Shown here one piece after another: positions 5,954 through 14,035 of a stretch of DNA of 16,177 nucleotides. Each line of letters starts with the position of its first letter. Position 1 is the first letter of the stretch. The notes below the pieces were generated by a model. That model had not been told where the DNA came from and ran no database searches. It saw only the letters and a program-made list of their open reading frames with translations. The position numbers and the translations under genes are program-made. This DNA is from Patescibacteria group bacterium (lineage in GTDB: Bacteria; Patescibacteriota; Microgenomatia; UBA1400; MFAQ01). Where the stretch lies: assembly GCA_018819325.1 (NCBI GenBank), contig JAHJQJ010000002.1, positions 1 to 16,177 of the forward strand, given 5' to 3'.

Positions 5954-8900
5954 TTATACGTCAAGTTCGGCTATTTGGGCATGAGATTGGATGAATTTTT
6001 TTCTTGGTGGAACGTCTGCGCCCATTAATATATTGAAGATTTCGTCTGTTTTGGCTAGGTCTTCTATGGTTATTTGCTTAAGAGTTCTGGTTTTTGGGTC
6101 CATGGTGGTGTTCCAAAGTTGTTCTGGGTTCATTTCTCCCAATCCCTTGTATCTTTGCAGGTTGATTTTGGTGTCTGAGCCGTGCTTTTCTTTGAGGGTG
6201 TTTACGGTTTTATCTTTGTCTTCTTCTGTGTAGACGTATTTTTCAAACTTGCCATGAGTAATTTTGTAAAGTGGTGGCATGGCTAGATAGACGTGGCCTT
6301 TTTCTACCATTTCTCTCATGTGTCTAAAGAAAAAGGTAAGTAATAGTGTTTCTATGTGGTGGCCGTCGATGTCGGCATCACACATAATGATAACTCTGTG
6401 ATAGCGGAGGTTTTCTAGATTTAGGGTCTCCCCTATTCCTATTCCCAGGGCAACAATTAGGTCTTTTAATTCGGTGAATTCTACGATTTTGTCTAGTCTG
6501 GCTCTTTCGGTATTCAAGATTTTTCCACCCAGGGGTAAAATGGCTTGGGTAACGCGGTCCCTACCCTGCTTTGCACTGTTGTGTACAAAAATTCCACTTG
6601 CTAGAGCAAAGTTGTGGGTGCTGGGAACTTCGGCGTCATAGACATCGGCTTTTTTTTGTACCTGTTCTATTTTTACAATACGGTGATTGTAATTAGCGAC
6701 TGCTTCTTTGGCCTTTTCTTGGTTTCCCTCAAAAAATCTAGAGCAAAAACAGTCAAAACGTAAGATTGATCGGTCACCTGTTTCGAGTCTGTGTTGTTGG
6801 TACTTTTCAAGGTTGAGGCCGTTGTTGGTCTTTTCTATTTGTTTTAGAGCATTTAGGGTTTTTTTGAAGTAAGTTTTGTCTAGTGTGTGAAGACGTTGTT
6901 TGCGAAACTCTGGTGTCCATTGTTCTTTGGTTTTTTCACTTCTCCATGAAAGAAGTTTTTCATTTTGCCATTGTTGTTTTGCAATTTTGGAGAGTTGTAT
7001 TTTGATTTCTGGATGCGTTTGAAGATATATTTCTGTTCTTTTTGATTGAGCTTCACGGTTTTGCTTTATATTCCAATATTTTTTTTGGGCGTTGTTTAAT
7101 TGCTTCTTGTTTTTTAAACGATATGACTCGTTATTGTTGTAGAAATCTCTCCATGCTTGAGTCATGAAATTTTTGTAGTCTTGATCTTGCCACTGTGCCT
7201 TTGCATTTTTTGAAAGGATATCTCTAGTTTTGGGTTGTTTCATTCGTTTACTCATTGCGGTGCGGAATTTTTGGGTCTGTTTAAGTTTGCGACATTTTTC
7301 TTTAACGTCTTCTGTGTGGAGTGTCTTGCCAATGTGTTGTCGATGGAGCTCAAGGTGTTTGACTTGTGGCATACGAATAAGGTTGATGGGATTGTTGTTG
7401 AGCTTGTTGAAGTCTTTGTGATGGCAGTGGTCACCTGATTTTAATGTGTAGTTTTTCTTCCAACGGTTGTACCAGTCAGCGAGGATGTGAGTAAAGAGCC
7501 AACTGTTGGATTTAGGATTCCAGACCATTTCGTATCCTTCTATGGTGATACCTTTTTCGGCTTTGGAAGACATTTTTTTGTACAAAGGCATAAGTGAGTC
7601 TTTGGTGGTAAGGTTTTTGGCTTGTTTATAGTTACCGTTTCGGAGCATAAACTTATGATCTGGAGTGCAAGTGATTACTTCCTTGTTATCAAGATAAACA
7701 CGAACAACCTTAGTGTTCTTTTTTGTGAGTCGTGCATTAATAAATTTTTCTATACCAACTTGACCGTTTTTTCGTATTGTGTAGCAGAAGTGGCTCTTTC
7801 CTTGAGATTGTTCCGTTACTAATTTTTTAAACGAGATGTTTCGCCCATCGGCAAGTGCGATTTTTGTATCGGCTGAAAAACAGCCACCGGCTGAATCTCC
7901 TTCGACAATATATATTTCGCTTAGTTTGGGGTCTTTGCTTTGGCAGTCGGCCAGTTTGCCGGGGAGAGTTAGGCCATCTAGGATACCTTTTCTGACCACT
8001 GCCTCTCTGGCGGCCTTGGCGGCCAATCTGGCCTTGGCGGCCAGTAGGATTTTGGCGACTATGATTTTGCCAGCGTTGGGGTGTTCTTCTAGATATTCTT
8101 CTAGTTGATCTCTAACGGTTTGGTAAACGGCGGACTGAACTTCTGGATTGTTTAGTTTAGTTTTGGTTTGAGACTCGAATTGAATTTCTGAGCTGGTCAT
8201 TTTGATCCAAACAACGGCGGTTAGACCTTCTTTCATATCGTCTGAGGTGAAGTTGTCTAGTTTTTTAGAGGATTTTTCGTCGATGAGATTATTTTTGATA
8301 GCGTAGTCTTTGATGATTCTGGTAAGGGCCATGCGGAAGCCGGTAAGGTGGGTGCCACCGTCGTAGGTATTGATGGTGTTAGCAAAACTAATCAGGGCCT
8401 CTTGGTATGTATCGGTGTATTGCATAACTACTTCGACACCAATTGGGTAGTCTGGAGTATCTGCATTACCCTTGATATGAATGATTTCATGTAATGGTTT
8501 TTTGGATTTGTTGTGGTGAGAAAGGAGAGACTTAATACCTGACTCAAAGTAGAAATTGCTTTTTCTGCCGGTTTTTTCTTGTAGAAGATGTATATAAACG
8601 CCAGCTACGAGGTAGGCCCTTTCTCTTAGTTGGTTTTTAATACGTTTAAAACTAAACTTGGTGTTGGTTTTGAAGATAGTTGGGTCTGGACTGAAGGTGG
8701 TTAGATTGCCAGATTTAGTTTTTAAGAGATGTTTATGAAAGTCTGGTATATATGTTTTTACGGTCTTACTGTCTATTTCTTTTACCTTGAAGTCTGGATT
8801 ACCCCGTTTGTAGCTTTGAACGTAGTATTTACTGCCTCTGGTAACCACTACGGTCATGTTGTTAGAAAGAGCGTTTACGGCCGATGCTCCTACACCGTGA

Positions 8901-9244
8901 AGACCCCCTGATGCTTGGTAGGCGGTTTTTTTAAACTTGCCACCAGCGTGGAGTTTGGTCATGGCAATTTCTAGGGCGGAAACGCCTGATGGGTGCATGT
9001 CTACCGGTATTCCCCTACCGTCGTCGGAGACTGTGACCGAACCGTTTTGGTTTAGTGAGAGATATATGTGTTTGGCGTGGCCGCCGATGGCTTCGTCTAA
9101 GGAGTTGTCAAAAATCTCGGTAACCAGATGGTGCAGTCCCCTATCGTCGGTTGAACCGATGTACATTCCTGGACGCTTTCTAACGGGTTCTAATCCCTCT
9201 AAAACGGTTATGTCTTCTGCTGTGTATGTGTTATTCTTTGCCAT
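5954..9244 (-). CDS. gyrB: DNA gyrase subunit B containing an intein
   Basis: This is the ATPase subunit of gyrase. Numbering is from the upstream ATG at 9253. The GHKL ATPase domain shows Glu46 and Asn50 in TEIFDNSLDEA, DDGRGIP (77-83), GGLHGVGASAVNALS (116-130) and Lys364 in QTKTK. The Toprim domain shows EGDSAGG (451-457) and, after the intein, DADIDG (959-964), then QRYKGLGEMNPEQLW (1033-1047). Residues 458-892 are an intein, and the joined exteins come to about 660 residues, normal for a short GyrB. I prefer the ATG at 9244 (MAKNNTYTAEDI). The - strand reads TTGAAG, 17 nt, TACAAT, 7 nt, then this ATG, and the upstream ATG at 9253 overlaps the -10 box. The alternative adds three residues. 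The gene heads a probable gyrB-ppa-gyrA operon, divergent from holB. Confidence 0.96.
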   Translation of the reverse strand: MAKNNTYTAEDITVLEGLEPVRKRPGMYIGSTDDRGLHHLVTEIFDNSLDEAIGGHAKHIYLSLNQNGSVTVSDDGRGIPVDMHPSGVSALEIAMTKLHAGGKFKKTAYQASGGLHGVGASAVNALSNNMTVVVTRGSKYYVQSYKRGNPDFKVKEIDSKTVKTYIPDFHKHLLKTKSGNLTTFSPDPTIFKTNTKFSFKRIKNQLRERAYLVAGVYIHLLQEKTGRKSNFYFESGIKSLLSHHNKSKKPLHEIIHIKGNADTPDYPIGVEVVMQYTDTYQEALISFANTINTYDGGTHLTGFRMALTRIIKDYAIKNNLIDEKSSKKLDNFTSDDMKEGLTAVVWIKMTSSEIQFESQTKTKLNNPEVQSAVYQTVRDQLEEYLEEHPNAGKIIVAKILLAAKARLAAKAAREAVVRKGILDGLTLPGKLADCQSKDPKLSEIYIVEGDSAGGCFSADTKIALADGRNISFKKLVTEQSQGKSHFCYTIRKNGQVGIEKFINARLTKKNTKVVRVYLDNKEVITCTPDHKFMLRNGNYKQAKNLTTKDSLMPLYKKMSSKAEKGITIEGYEMVWNPKSNSWLFTHILADWYNRWKKNYTLKSGDHCHHKDFNKLNNNPINLIRMPQVKHLELHRQHIGKTLHTEDVKEKCRKLKQTQKFRTAMSKRMKQPKTRDILSKNAKAQWQDQDYKNFMTQAWRDFYNNNESYRLKNKKQLNNAQKKYWNIKQNREAQSKRTEIYLQTHPEIKIQLSKIAKQQWQNEKLLSWRSEKTKEQWTPEFRKQRLHTLDKTYFKKTLNALKQIEKTNNGLNLEKYQQHRLETGDRSILRFDCFCSRFFEGNQEKAKEAVANYNHRIVKIEQVQKKADVYDAEVPSTHNFALASGIFVHNSAKQGRDRVTQAILPLGGKILNTERARLDKIVEFTELKDLIVALGIGIGETLNLENLRYHRVIIMCDADIDGHHIETLLLTFFFRHMREMVEKGHVYLAMPPLYKITHGKFEKYVYTEEDKDKTVNTLKEKHGSDTKINLQRYKGLGEMNPEQLWNTTMDPKTRTLKQITIEDLAKTDEIFNILMGADVPPRKKFIQSHAQIAELDV
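6578..7882 (-). mobile_element. GyrB intein with HNH homing endonuclease
   Basis: This 435-residue in-frame element interrupts the Toprim motif between EGDSAGG and SAKQG. Splicing residues are all present: Cys458 at the start of CFSADTKIALADG, the TPDHKF block with His533, the late block DVYDAEVPSTHNFAL (870-884), and the C-terminal GIFVHN (887-892) followed by Ser893. From memory the ends closely resemble the cyanobacterial GyrB intein at the same site. Between the splicing halves is an HNH nuclease segment at about 608-637, with His611-His612-Lys-Asp614, the NNNPINL run (619-625), His633 and His637. After it come about 150 basic residues with repeated Trp modules that probably bind DNA. Both splicing and homing look intact. 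GyrB should be inactive until it splices. Confidence 0.95.
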
Positions 9245-9251
9245 GTAACCC

Positions 9252-9280
9252 ATTGTAATTCATGCGGTGGTGACCTTCAA
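9252..9280 (-). promoter_or_regulatory. gyrB promoter
   Basis: On the - strand, -35 TTGAAG (9280-9275), a 17-nt spacer and -10 TACAAT (9257-9252) precede the preferred gyrB ATG by 7 nt, predicting a leaderless or near-leaderless mRNA. The -35 element touches that of the divergent holB promoter, so the two may compete for polymerase. Confidence 0.6.
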
Positions 9281-9297
9281 GTGGCTGATGGTAGAAT
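9270..9297 (+). promoter_or_regulatory. holB promoter
   Basis: A weak -35 GTGACC (9270-9275), a 16-nt spacer and -10 TAGAAT (9292-9297) precede the holB ATG by 6 nt. The G-run in the 6-nt gap could also act as a ribosome binding site, but the spacing favours a leaderless start. Confidence 0.5.
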
Positions 9298-9303
9298 GGG
9301 GGT

Positions 9304-9969
9304 ATGGTTGCAAGGATATTGGTGGCGGAAAATGATGTGGATGTAGATTCTGGACAAGCCAGAATGACTAAGGAGTTGGGGTTTGAAACAAAGAATATCT
9401 GGATATTGGAGGTAGCAGAGAATGGAGTAAAAATAGCGGAATTAAGAGCATGGCTTAAAATTAATTACTTGAGTGTGAAGACTGGAGAGCTGATGGTGTT
9501 TTGGATAAAGGGAGCGGATAATTTAAGCGAGCAGTGTCAGAATGTATTGCTAAAACCCTTGGAAGAAGCGCGGGATGAGGTGTTGTTTGTGTTGGTGGTT
9601 AGAAGTGAGTTTGGTTTGTTGCCTACGGTGGTGTCGAGATGTAGAGTTGAGGAGGAATTGGATTCTGGACAAGCCAGAATGACGGACGAGGCTATGGAGG
9701 CAAGGTGGAATGAGCTAATACAGGCTTGGAGGTTGGGACCGGGTGCAAGTATTGCCCTGCTGGACAAATGGGAAAAAGATAAGGAACTAGAGATTTTGAA
9801 TGTGTTAATTAAAAAGCTAGCTAAGGGTTTAAGGGAGTTCCCAAGTATTAAACGGGTAAAGATTTTACAATTTGCTTTGGAGTTGAAAAAGGACGCTAGG
9901 TTGATGGTGAATAGAAAATTGTTGTTGGGTCGGTTTTTGCTTGAGGGTTGGAAGATTAGCGGATTGTAG
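9304..9969 (+). CDS. holB: DNA polymerase III delta' subunit-like protein
   Basis: The delta' subunit belongs to the clamp loader that places the sliding clamp on DNA. The 221-residue protein shows the AAA+ core signature of delta': IAELRAWLKI (44-53), MVFWIKGADNLSEQCQNVLLKPLEEA (64-89), then LLPTVVSRCR (105-114), matching the family pattern of NALLK-LEEP and LLPT-SRC. It is shorter than typical delta' proteins (about 300 or more) and has no P-loop, which fits a non-ATPase subunit with a reduced N-terminus. Residues 15-22 and 120-127 both read DSGQARMT and are encoded by two copies of a palindromic repeat inserted in the same frame. The first sits near the N-terminus and the second just after the SRC motif. 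Promoter spacing supports this ATG. The pilB promoter lies across the gene's end. Confidence 0.82.
   Translation: MVARILVAENDVDVDSGQARMTKELGFETKNIWILEVAENGVKIAELRAWLKINYLSVKTGELMVFWIKGADNLSEQCQNVLLKPLEEARDEVLFVLVVRSEFGLLPTVVSRCRVEEELDSGQARMTDEAMEARWNELIQAWRLGPGASIALLDKWEKDKELEILNVLIKKLAKGLREFPSIKRVKILQFALELKKDARLMVNRKLLLGRFLLEGWKISGL
9346..9368 (+). repeat. 23-bp palindromic repeat inside holB, copy 1
   Basis: Identical to the copy at 5926-5948: ATTCTGG and CCAGAAT around ACAAG. It is read in frame as DSGQARMT (residues 15-22). Confidence 0.9.
9661..9683 (+). repeat. 23-bp palindromic repeat inside holB, copy 2
   Basis: Identical to copy 1 and exactly 315 bp (105 codons) downstream, so it is read in the same frame as DSGQARMT (residues 120-127), directly after the conserved SRC region. 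Confidence 0.9.
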
Positions 9970-9977
9970 AGTATAGT
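9948..9977 (+). promoter_or_regulatory. pilB promoter
   Basis: -35-like TTGGAA (9948-9953), an 18-nt spacer and -10 TATAGT (9972-9977) precede the pilB ATG by 6 nt. It overlaps the end of holB and would give the pilus operon its own leaderless transcript. Confidence 0.55.
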
Positions 9978-9983
9978 TAAGTT

Positions 9984-11738
9984 ATGATGGCGCAAGATAT
10001 TTTGACTGTTTTGGTTGGTTTGGGTAAGTTGACTAAAGAAAAAGCTGAGGAAGTGCGGATGAAGGCCGTGAGTTTGGGAAAAAATGTAAAAGATATTTTA
10101 ACGGAAGAAAAGCAAGTGGATGAAGAAAGCTTGGTGAAGGCGGAAGCCACCATGTTGGGTATCCCCTATTATGGAGAAACGGAGGTGGTGATTTCGCCGG
10201 AGCTTTTAAAAATGGTGCCAGAAAGTTTGGCTAGGAATTATTTACTAATTCCTATTAAGTTGGATAAAAAGGAAAAGTCTTTGCAGGTGATGATGGTTAA
10301 TCCAAGTGATTTGGGGACGATTGATTTTTTCCAAAGAAGAACTGGTTATAAGGTAGAGGTATTGATGGTGTCTCTAAAAAACATAAACAACCTGTTTGAC
10401 AAGGTATATCTGCAGAGCTTGACTGGCGAGGTATCCGAGGTGCTGTCTGAGAGTGGAGACATGAATGATGATGTGGGAGTTAAAACGGTGACCAGGGAGT
10501 CTTTGTCTGAAATTATTAAGGAACCTAAGATTGTTGAGATTGTTAAAAAGGTGCTTGAGCACGCAATTAGATTAAGGGCTAGTGACGTTCATATTGAACC
10601 CGAGGAGGAAATAACCAGAATTAGATATAGAATTGATGGAATACTGGAGGAAAAATTGACACTAGATAAGAAGTATCACGCGGCTTTGATTTCTAGAATC
10701 AAGATATTGGGAGGAATGAAGATTGATGAGCGACGCTTGCCTCAAGACGGTCGGTTTAATTTTGAGTCTGAGGATGGCGAGGTGGACTTAAGAATTTCTT
10801 CTTTACCAACTGTGTTTGGTGAAAAGATCGTGATGAGGTTGTTAAAAAAATCTGGTAAGGTGCCTAGCCTACCGGAGTTAGGACTTAGAGGTAGAGCTTT
10901 GAAAAATCTTGAACAAGCGGTGAATATTCCCCATGGAATTATTTTAATTACTGGTCCGACTGGTTCTGGAAAGACCACTACGCTTTACTCGATGTTGACC
11001 AAGATTAATACGCCCAAGGTGAATATTATTACTCTGGAGGATCCGGTGGAGTATCAGATGAAAGGGATTAATCAGGTGCAGGTAAACCCCCAGGCCGGAC
11101 TGACTTTTGCTTCGGGCTTAAGATCTTTTTTAAGGCAGGATCCGAACATAATAATGGTGGGTGAAATTAGAGATGAGGAAACGGCGGCCTTAGCTGTGCA
11201 GGCTTCGCTTACGGGACATTTGGTGTTTTCAACCATACACACCAATTCTGCGGCTGGAGCCCTGCCAAGATTACTTGACATGAAGGTGGAACCGTTTTTG
11301 CTGGCTAGTTCTATGACGGCGGTGGTGGCTCAGCGAGTTTTAAGAAAAACTTGTGATAAGTGTAAGGTGGCGTATGTGCCAGAAAAGGCCGTTATTGAAG
11401 ATATGAAGGTGGTTTTAGGTGGACTGTATGAAGGTTTTATAAAATCTAACGTTGAAAGAGCGGCAGAGGCACAAAAAAATGGTCAGGAGATATTATTGTA
11501 TAGAGGTAAGGGGTGTGCTCAGTGTGGTAATACTGGCTATCTGGGAAGGATAGGGGTATTTGAGGTGTTAATAATAAGCGAAAAGATCGCTAGATTGGTA
11601 ATGGAGCGAGCGGATGCCGGAACAGTAGAAAAACAAGCAGTGGTTGAGGGGATGATAACCTTGAAACAAGATGGTTATCTTAAGGTTTTAGAAGGTATTA
11701 CTACTATAGAAGAAGTTATTAGAGTAGCTCAAGTATGA
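9984..11738 (+). CDS. pilB: Type IV pilus extension ATPase PilB
   Basis: This is the cytoplasmic hexameric ATPase that powers pilus assembly. The 584 residues begin with a MshEN/T2SSE-N domain (about 1-150). The GspE/PilB ATPase core follows, with the signature RASDVHIEP (198-206), Walker A GPTGSGKTT (324-332), the Asp box LEDPVEY (351-357), Walker B IIMVGEIRDEE (389-399) and the His box TGHLVFSTIHTNSA (410-423). Four cysteines in two CxxC pairs (457/460 and 511/514) form the zinc site typical of PilB and absent from PilT. Length is normal. The second codon is also ATG, and the promoter spacing favours the first. The stop overlaps the pilT start as ATGA, indicating a coupled pilB-pilT-pilC operon. 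Confidence 0.96.
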   Translation: MMAQDILTVLVGLGKLTKEKAEEVRMKAVSLGKNVKDILTEEKQVDEESLVKAEATMLGIPYYGETEVVISPELLKMVPESLARNYLLIPIKLDKKEKSLQVMMVNPSDLGTIDFFQRRTGYKVEVLMVSLKNINNLFDKVYLQSLTGEVSEVLSESGDMNDDVGVKTVTRESLSEIIKEPKIVEIVKKVLEHAIRLRASDVHIEPEEEITRIRYRIDGILEEKLTLDKKYHAALISRIKILGGMKIDERRLPQDGRFNFESEDGEVDLRISSLPTVFGEKIVMRLLKKSGKVPSLPELGLRGRALKNLEQAVNIPHGIILITGPTGSGKTTTLYSMLTKINTPKVNIITLEDPVEYQMKGINQVQVNPQAGLTFASGLRSFLRQDPNIIMVGEIRDEETAALAVQASLTGHLVFSTIHTNSAAGALPRLLDMKVEPFLLASSMTAVVAQRVLRKTCDKCKVAYVPEKAVIEDMKVVLGGLYEGFIKSNVERAAEAQKNGQEILLYRGKGCAQCGNTGYLGRIGVFEVLIISEKIARLVMERADAGTVEKQAVVEGMITLKQDGYLKVLEGITTIEEVIRVAQV

Positions 11739-12787
11739 AAATAGAACAGTTGTTAAAAAATGTGGTTGATACAAAGTCTTCTGATTTGCATTTGGTGGTA
11801 GGGGTGCCGCCAGTTATTAGGATTTACGGTAAGTTAAGACCCGTGGTCGAGGCGGTGGTGTTGACCAAAGAGACGGCTAAGGAGTTAGTTTTATCTTTGA
11901 TGACCGCTGACCAGCAAAAGAGATTCTTAAAGTTTAAGGAGCTTGATTTTTCTGTAGATTTACCGGGGTTGGCCAGATTTAGGGTGAATACATATTTTCA
12001 AAAAGGGACTATGGCGGCGGCCTTAAGGCATATTCCTACCAAGATACTTACCGTAGATGAGTTGGGATTACCAGCGGTTTGTCACTCTTTTGCCAAATTA
12101 AAGCAGGGATTTGTGTTGGTGACCGGTCCGACCGGTTCTGGAAAAAGCTCTACTTTGGCGGCGATCATTGATGAGATAAACCAGACTAGAACTGAGCACA
12201 TTGTTACCATAGAGGATCCGGTAGAGTTTGTGTTTGAGAATAAAAAATCGGTAATTTCTCAACGGGAAATGGGTGGAGATACTAAGTCTTGGGGTAAGGC
12301 CTTGAAGTCTGTATTAAGACAAGATCCTGATGTGGTATTGGTGGGAGAGATGAGAGATTTGGAAACCATACAAGCGGCGCTGACTACGGCTGAGACGGGT
12401 CACTTGGTTTTGGCGACCTTACATACAAACTCGGCGGCACAGACGATTGATAGAATTGTGGACAGTTTTTCGTCTGAACAGCAAGCTCAGGTTAGATCTC
12501 AGTTGGCCAGTTCTTTGGAGGCTGTTTTTTCTCAGAGACTAATTCCTTCAATTGATGGAAAAAGATTGGTGGCGACGGAGGTGATGATTGTTACTCCGGC
12601 GGTGAAAACGAATATTAGAGAAGGTAAGATTCATCAGATTGATAATATTATTCAAACTGGTGCAGAAATGGGCATGCATTTGTTAGAAGCTAGTTTAATG
12701 GAGCTGGTAAACAAAGGATTGGTTGATAAGCAAGTGGCCTTGACTTATGCTTTGAGGCCGACTGTGCTGTCTAGACTTTTAGGATAA
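11735..12787 (+). CDS. pilT: Type IV pilus retraction ATPase PilT
   Basis: This is the retraction motor that disassembles the pilus and powers twitching motility or DNA uptake. Its 350 residues are the usual PilT length. An N-terminal PAS-like domain carries SSDLHL (15-20) and PPVIRIYGKL (25-34). Walker A is GPTGSGKSS (131-139), the Asp box TIEDPVEF (158-165), Walker B VVLVGEMRD (200-208) and the His box TGHLVLATLHTNSA (221-234). VKTNIREGKIHQ (290-301) occupies the place of the PilT AIRNLIREGK motif, with a changed front half. No tetracysteine is present, which separates it from PilB. It overlaps pilB by 4 nt and precedes pilC by 4 nt, so the three genes form one unit. Confidence 0.95.
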   Translation: MKIEQLLKNVVDTKSSDLHLVVGVPPVIRIYGKLRPVVEAVVLTKETAKELVLSLMTADQQKRFLKFKELDFSVDLPGLARFRVNTYFQKGTMAAALRHIPTKILTVDELGLPAVCHSFAKLKQGFVLVTGPTGSGKSSTLAAIIDEINQTRTEHIVTIEDPVEFVFENKKSVISQREMGGDTKSWGKALKSVLRQDPDVVLVGEMRDLETIQAALTTAETGHLVLATLHTNSAAQTIDRIVDSFSSEQQAQVRSQLASSLEAVFSQRLIPSIDGKRLVATEVMIVTPAVKTNIREGKIHQIDNIIQTGAEMGMHLLEASLMELVNKGLVDKQVALTYALRPTVLSRLLG

Positions 12788-12791
12788 TAAT

Positions 12792-13994
12792 ATGAAAACG
12801 TATAATTACAAGGCTAGGAGCGAGAAAGGAGAGACGGTTGAAGGAGTGCTGGAGGCCATAAGTGAAAGACAGGTGGCAATGATTTTAAGGGGTAAGGGGT
12901 TGCTTACCGTTTCGGTGTCCGAAAATCAAGTAAATGAGTTAGCTAACTTGTTGAGTAAATTTAACAAGCCTAAGTTGGATGAGATAGTGGTGTTTACCAG
13001 ACAGATGTCTACTATGATAGAGGCAGGGCTTTCGTTGGTGGATGCCTTGGGTATTTTAAAAGATCAGTCGGGTCCTGGTTTAGAGTTGGTTTTGGGGAAG
13101 GTGTTGACCGAGGTTGAGGGAGGCAAGTCGTTTGCCTTGGCGCTTGAGGAGTCTGATGGTGGTTTTAGTTCAGTATATATTGCTTTGGTTAAGGTGGGTG
13201 AGTCGGCGGGGCTTTTGGATAAGGTTATGATGAGGATGGCTGATACCCTAGAGGCTGAAAAAGAGTTTAGGAGTAAGACTAAAGGGGCCTTGGTTTATCC
13301 AGCGATTGTATTGTTGGGTATGGTGGCGGTTGGGGTGATAATGATGGTATTTGTGATGCCCAGGATGACGGTGATGTATACAGACATGGGAATTGAGTTG
13401 CCAATGATTACTAGAGTATTAATAGGAATATCTGATTTTATGGTTAAGTTTTGGTACTTGTTGTTGTTTGGTGTAGGTGGAGGGGTGGTGTTTTTATCAA
13501 GGTGGGTAAAGACAGAAATCGGGGGTTTGTTGGTAGAGCAGCTGCAGTTTAAGTTACCCATTTGGGGTCAGTTAAAAAAGGATATTATTGTAGCTAAGTT
13601 TGCCAGAACAACTGGATTGTTGATATCTGCTGGTATTTCGGTTTTAGATGCTTTGAGAATCGTGGCAGACACTTTGGGAAGCAGGATTTTTGGAGATGCT
13701 ATTAGAAGGGTGGCTACTAGAGTAGAAAAGGGAGTGAGTTTGGCCGATGGTATTGGTAATATAGAGGAGTTCCCTATTGTGTTGACTAGAATGATTGCCG
13801 TGGGTGAGCAAACGGGTAAGATGGACGATGTGTTAACTAGGTTGGCGGTGTATTATGAGTCTGAGAGTGCTACCAAGGTTAAAGCTTTGACTACGGCTAT
13901 TGAGCCTTTGATTATGATAGTTATGGGTGTGGGGGTGGGGCTTTTGGTGGCGGCGGTGATCTTGCCAATTTACCACTTGACAAGTCAGTTCTAG
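12792..13994 (+). CDS. pilC: Type IV pilus inner-membrane platform protein PilC
   Basis: The platform protein couples the PilB and PilT motors to the growing pilin filament. The 400-residue protein has two T2SSF domains. The first (about 65-190) contains FTRQMSTMIEAGLSLVDAL and the second (about 266-392) the parallel FARTTGLLISAGISVLDAL. Three hydrophobic membrane segments lie at about 167-189, 218-237 and 371-394. Length matches the family. An N-terminal YKARSEKGETVEG segment is typical of GspF/PilC. The start is 4 nt after pilT, with AGGA at 12781-12784, 9-12 nt before the ATG, as a possible weak ribosome binding site. Translation is probably tied to the upstream genes. Confidence 0.95.
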   Translation: MKTYNYKARSEKGETVEGVLEAISERQVAMILRGKGLLTVSVSENQVNELANLLSKFNKPKLDEIVVFTRQMSTMIEAGLSLVDALGILKDQSGPGLELVLGKVLTEVEGGKSFALALEESDGGFSSVYIALVKVGESAGLLDKVMMRMADTLEAEKEFRSKTKGALVYPAIVLLGMVAVGVIMMVFVMPRMTVMYTDMGIELPMITRVLIGISDFMVKFWYLLLFGVGGGVVFLSRWVKTEIGGLLVEQLQFKLPIWGQLKKDIIVAKFARTTGLLISAGISVLDALRIVADTLGSRIFGDAIRRVATRVEKGVSLADGIGNIEEFPIVLTRMIAVGEQTGKMDDVLTRLAVYYESESATKVKALTTAIEPLIMIVMGVGVGLLVAAVILPIYHLTSQF

Positions 13995-14015
13995 ATGTTC
14001 ATAGTTAAGGATAGA

Positions 14016-14021
14016 TATAAA
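14016..14021 (+). promoter_or_regulatory. Possible -10 element of the pilin gene
   Basis: TATAAA lies 14 nt before the pilin ATG in the 41-bp gap after pilC. The -35 match is poor. A separate pilin promoter is plausible because pilins are needed in excess, but the evidence is weak. Confidence 0.25.
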
Positions 14022-14035
14022 TTAATTGATAAAAA

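Noticed and set aside
9537..9995. Open frame of 152 codons on the - strand over holB
   Set aside because: The + strand frame carries the delta' motifs and a promoter, while the antisense frame has a low-complexity Asn/Ser composition that mirrors the strand bias.
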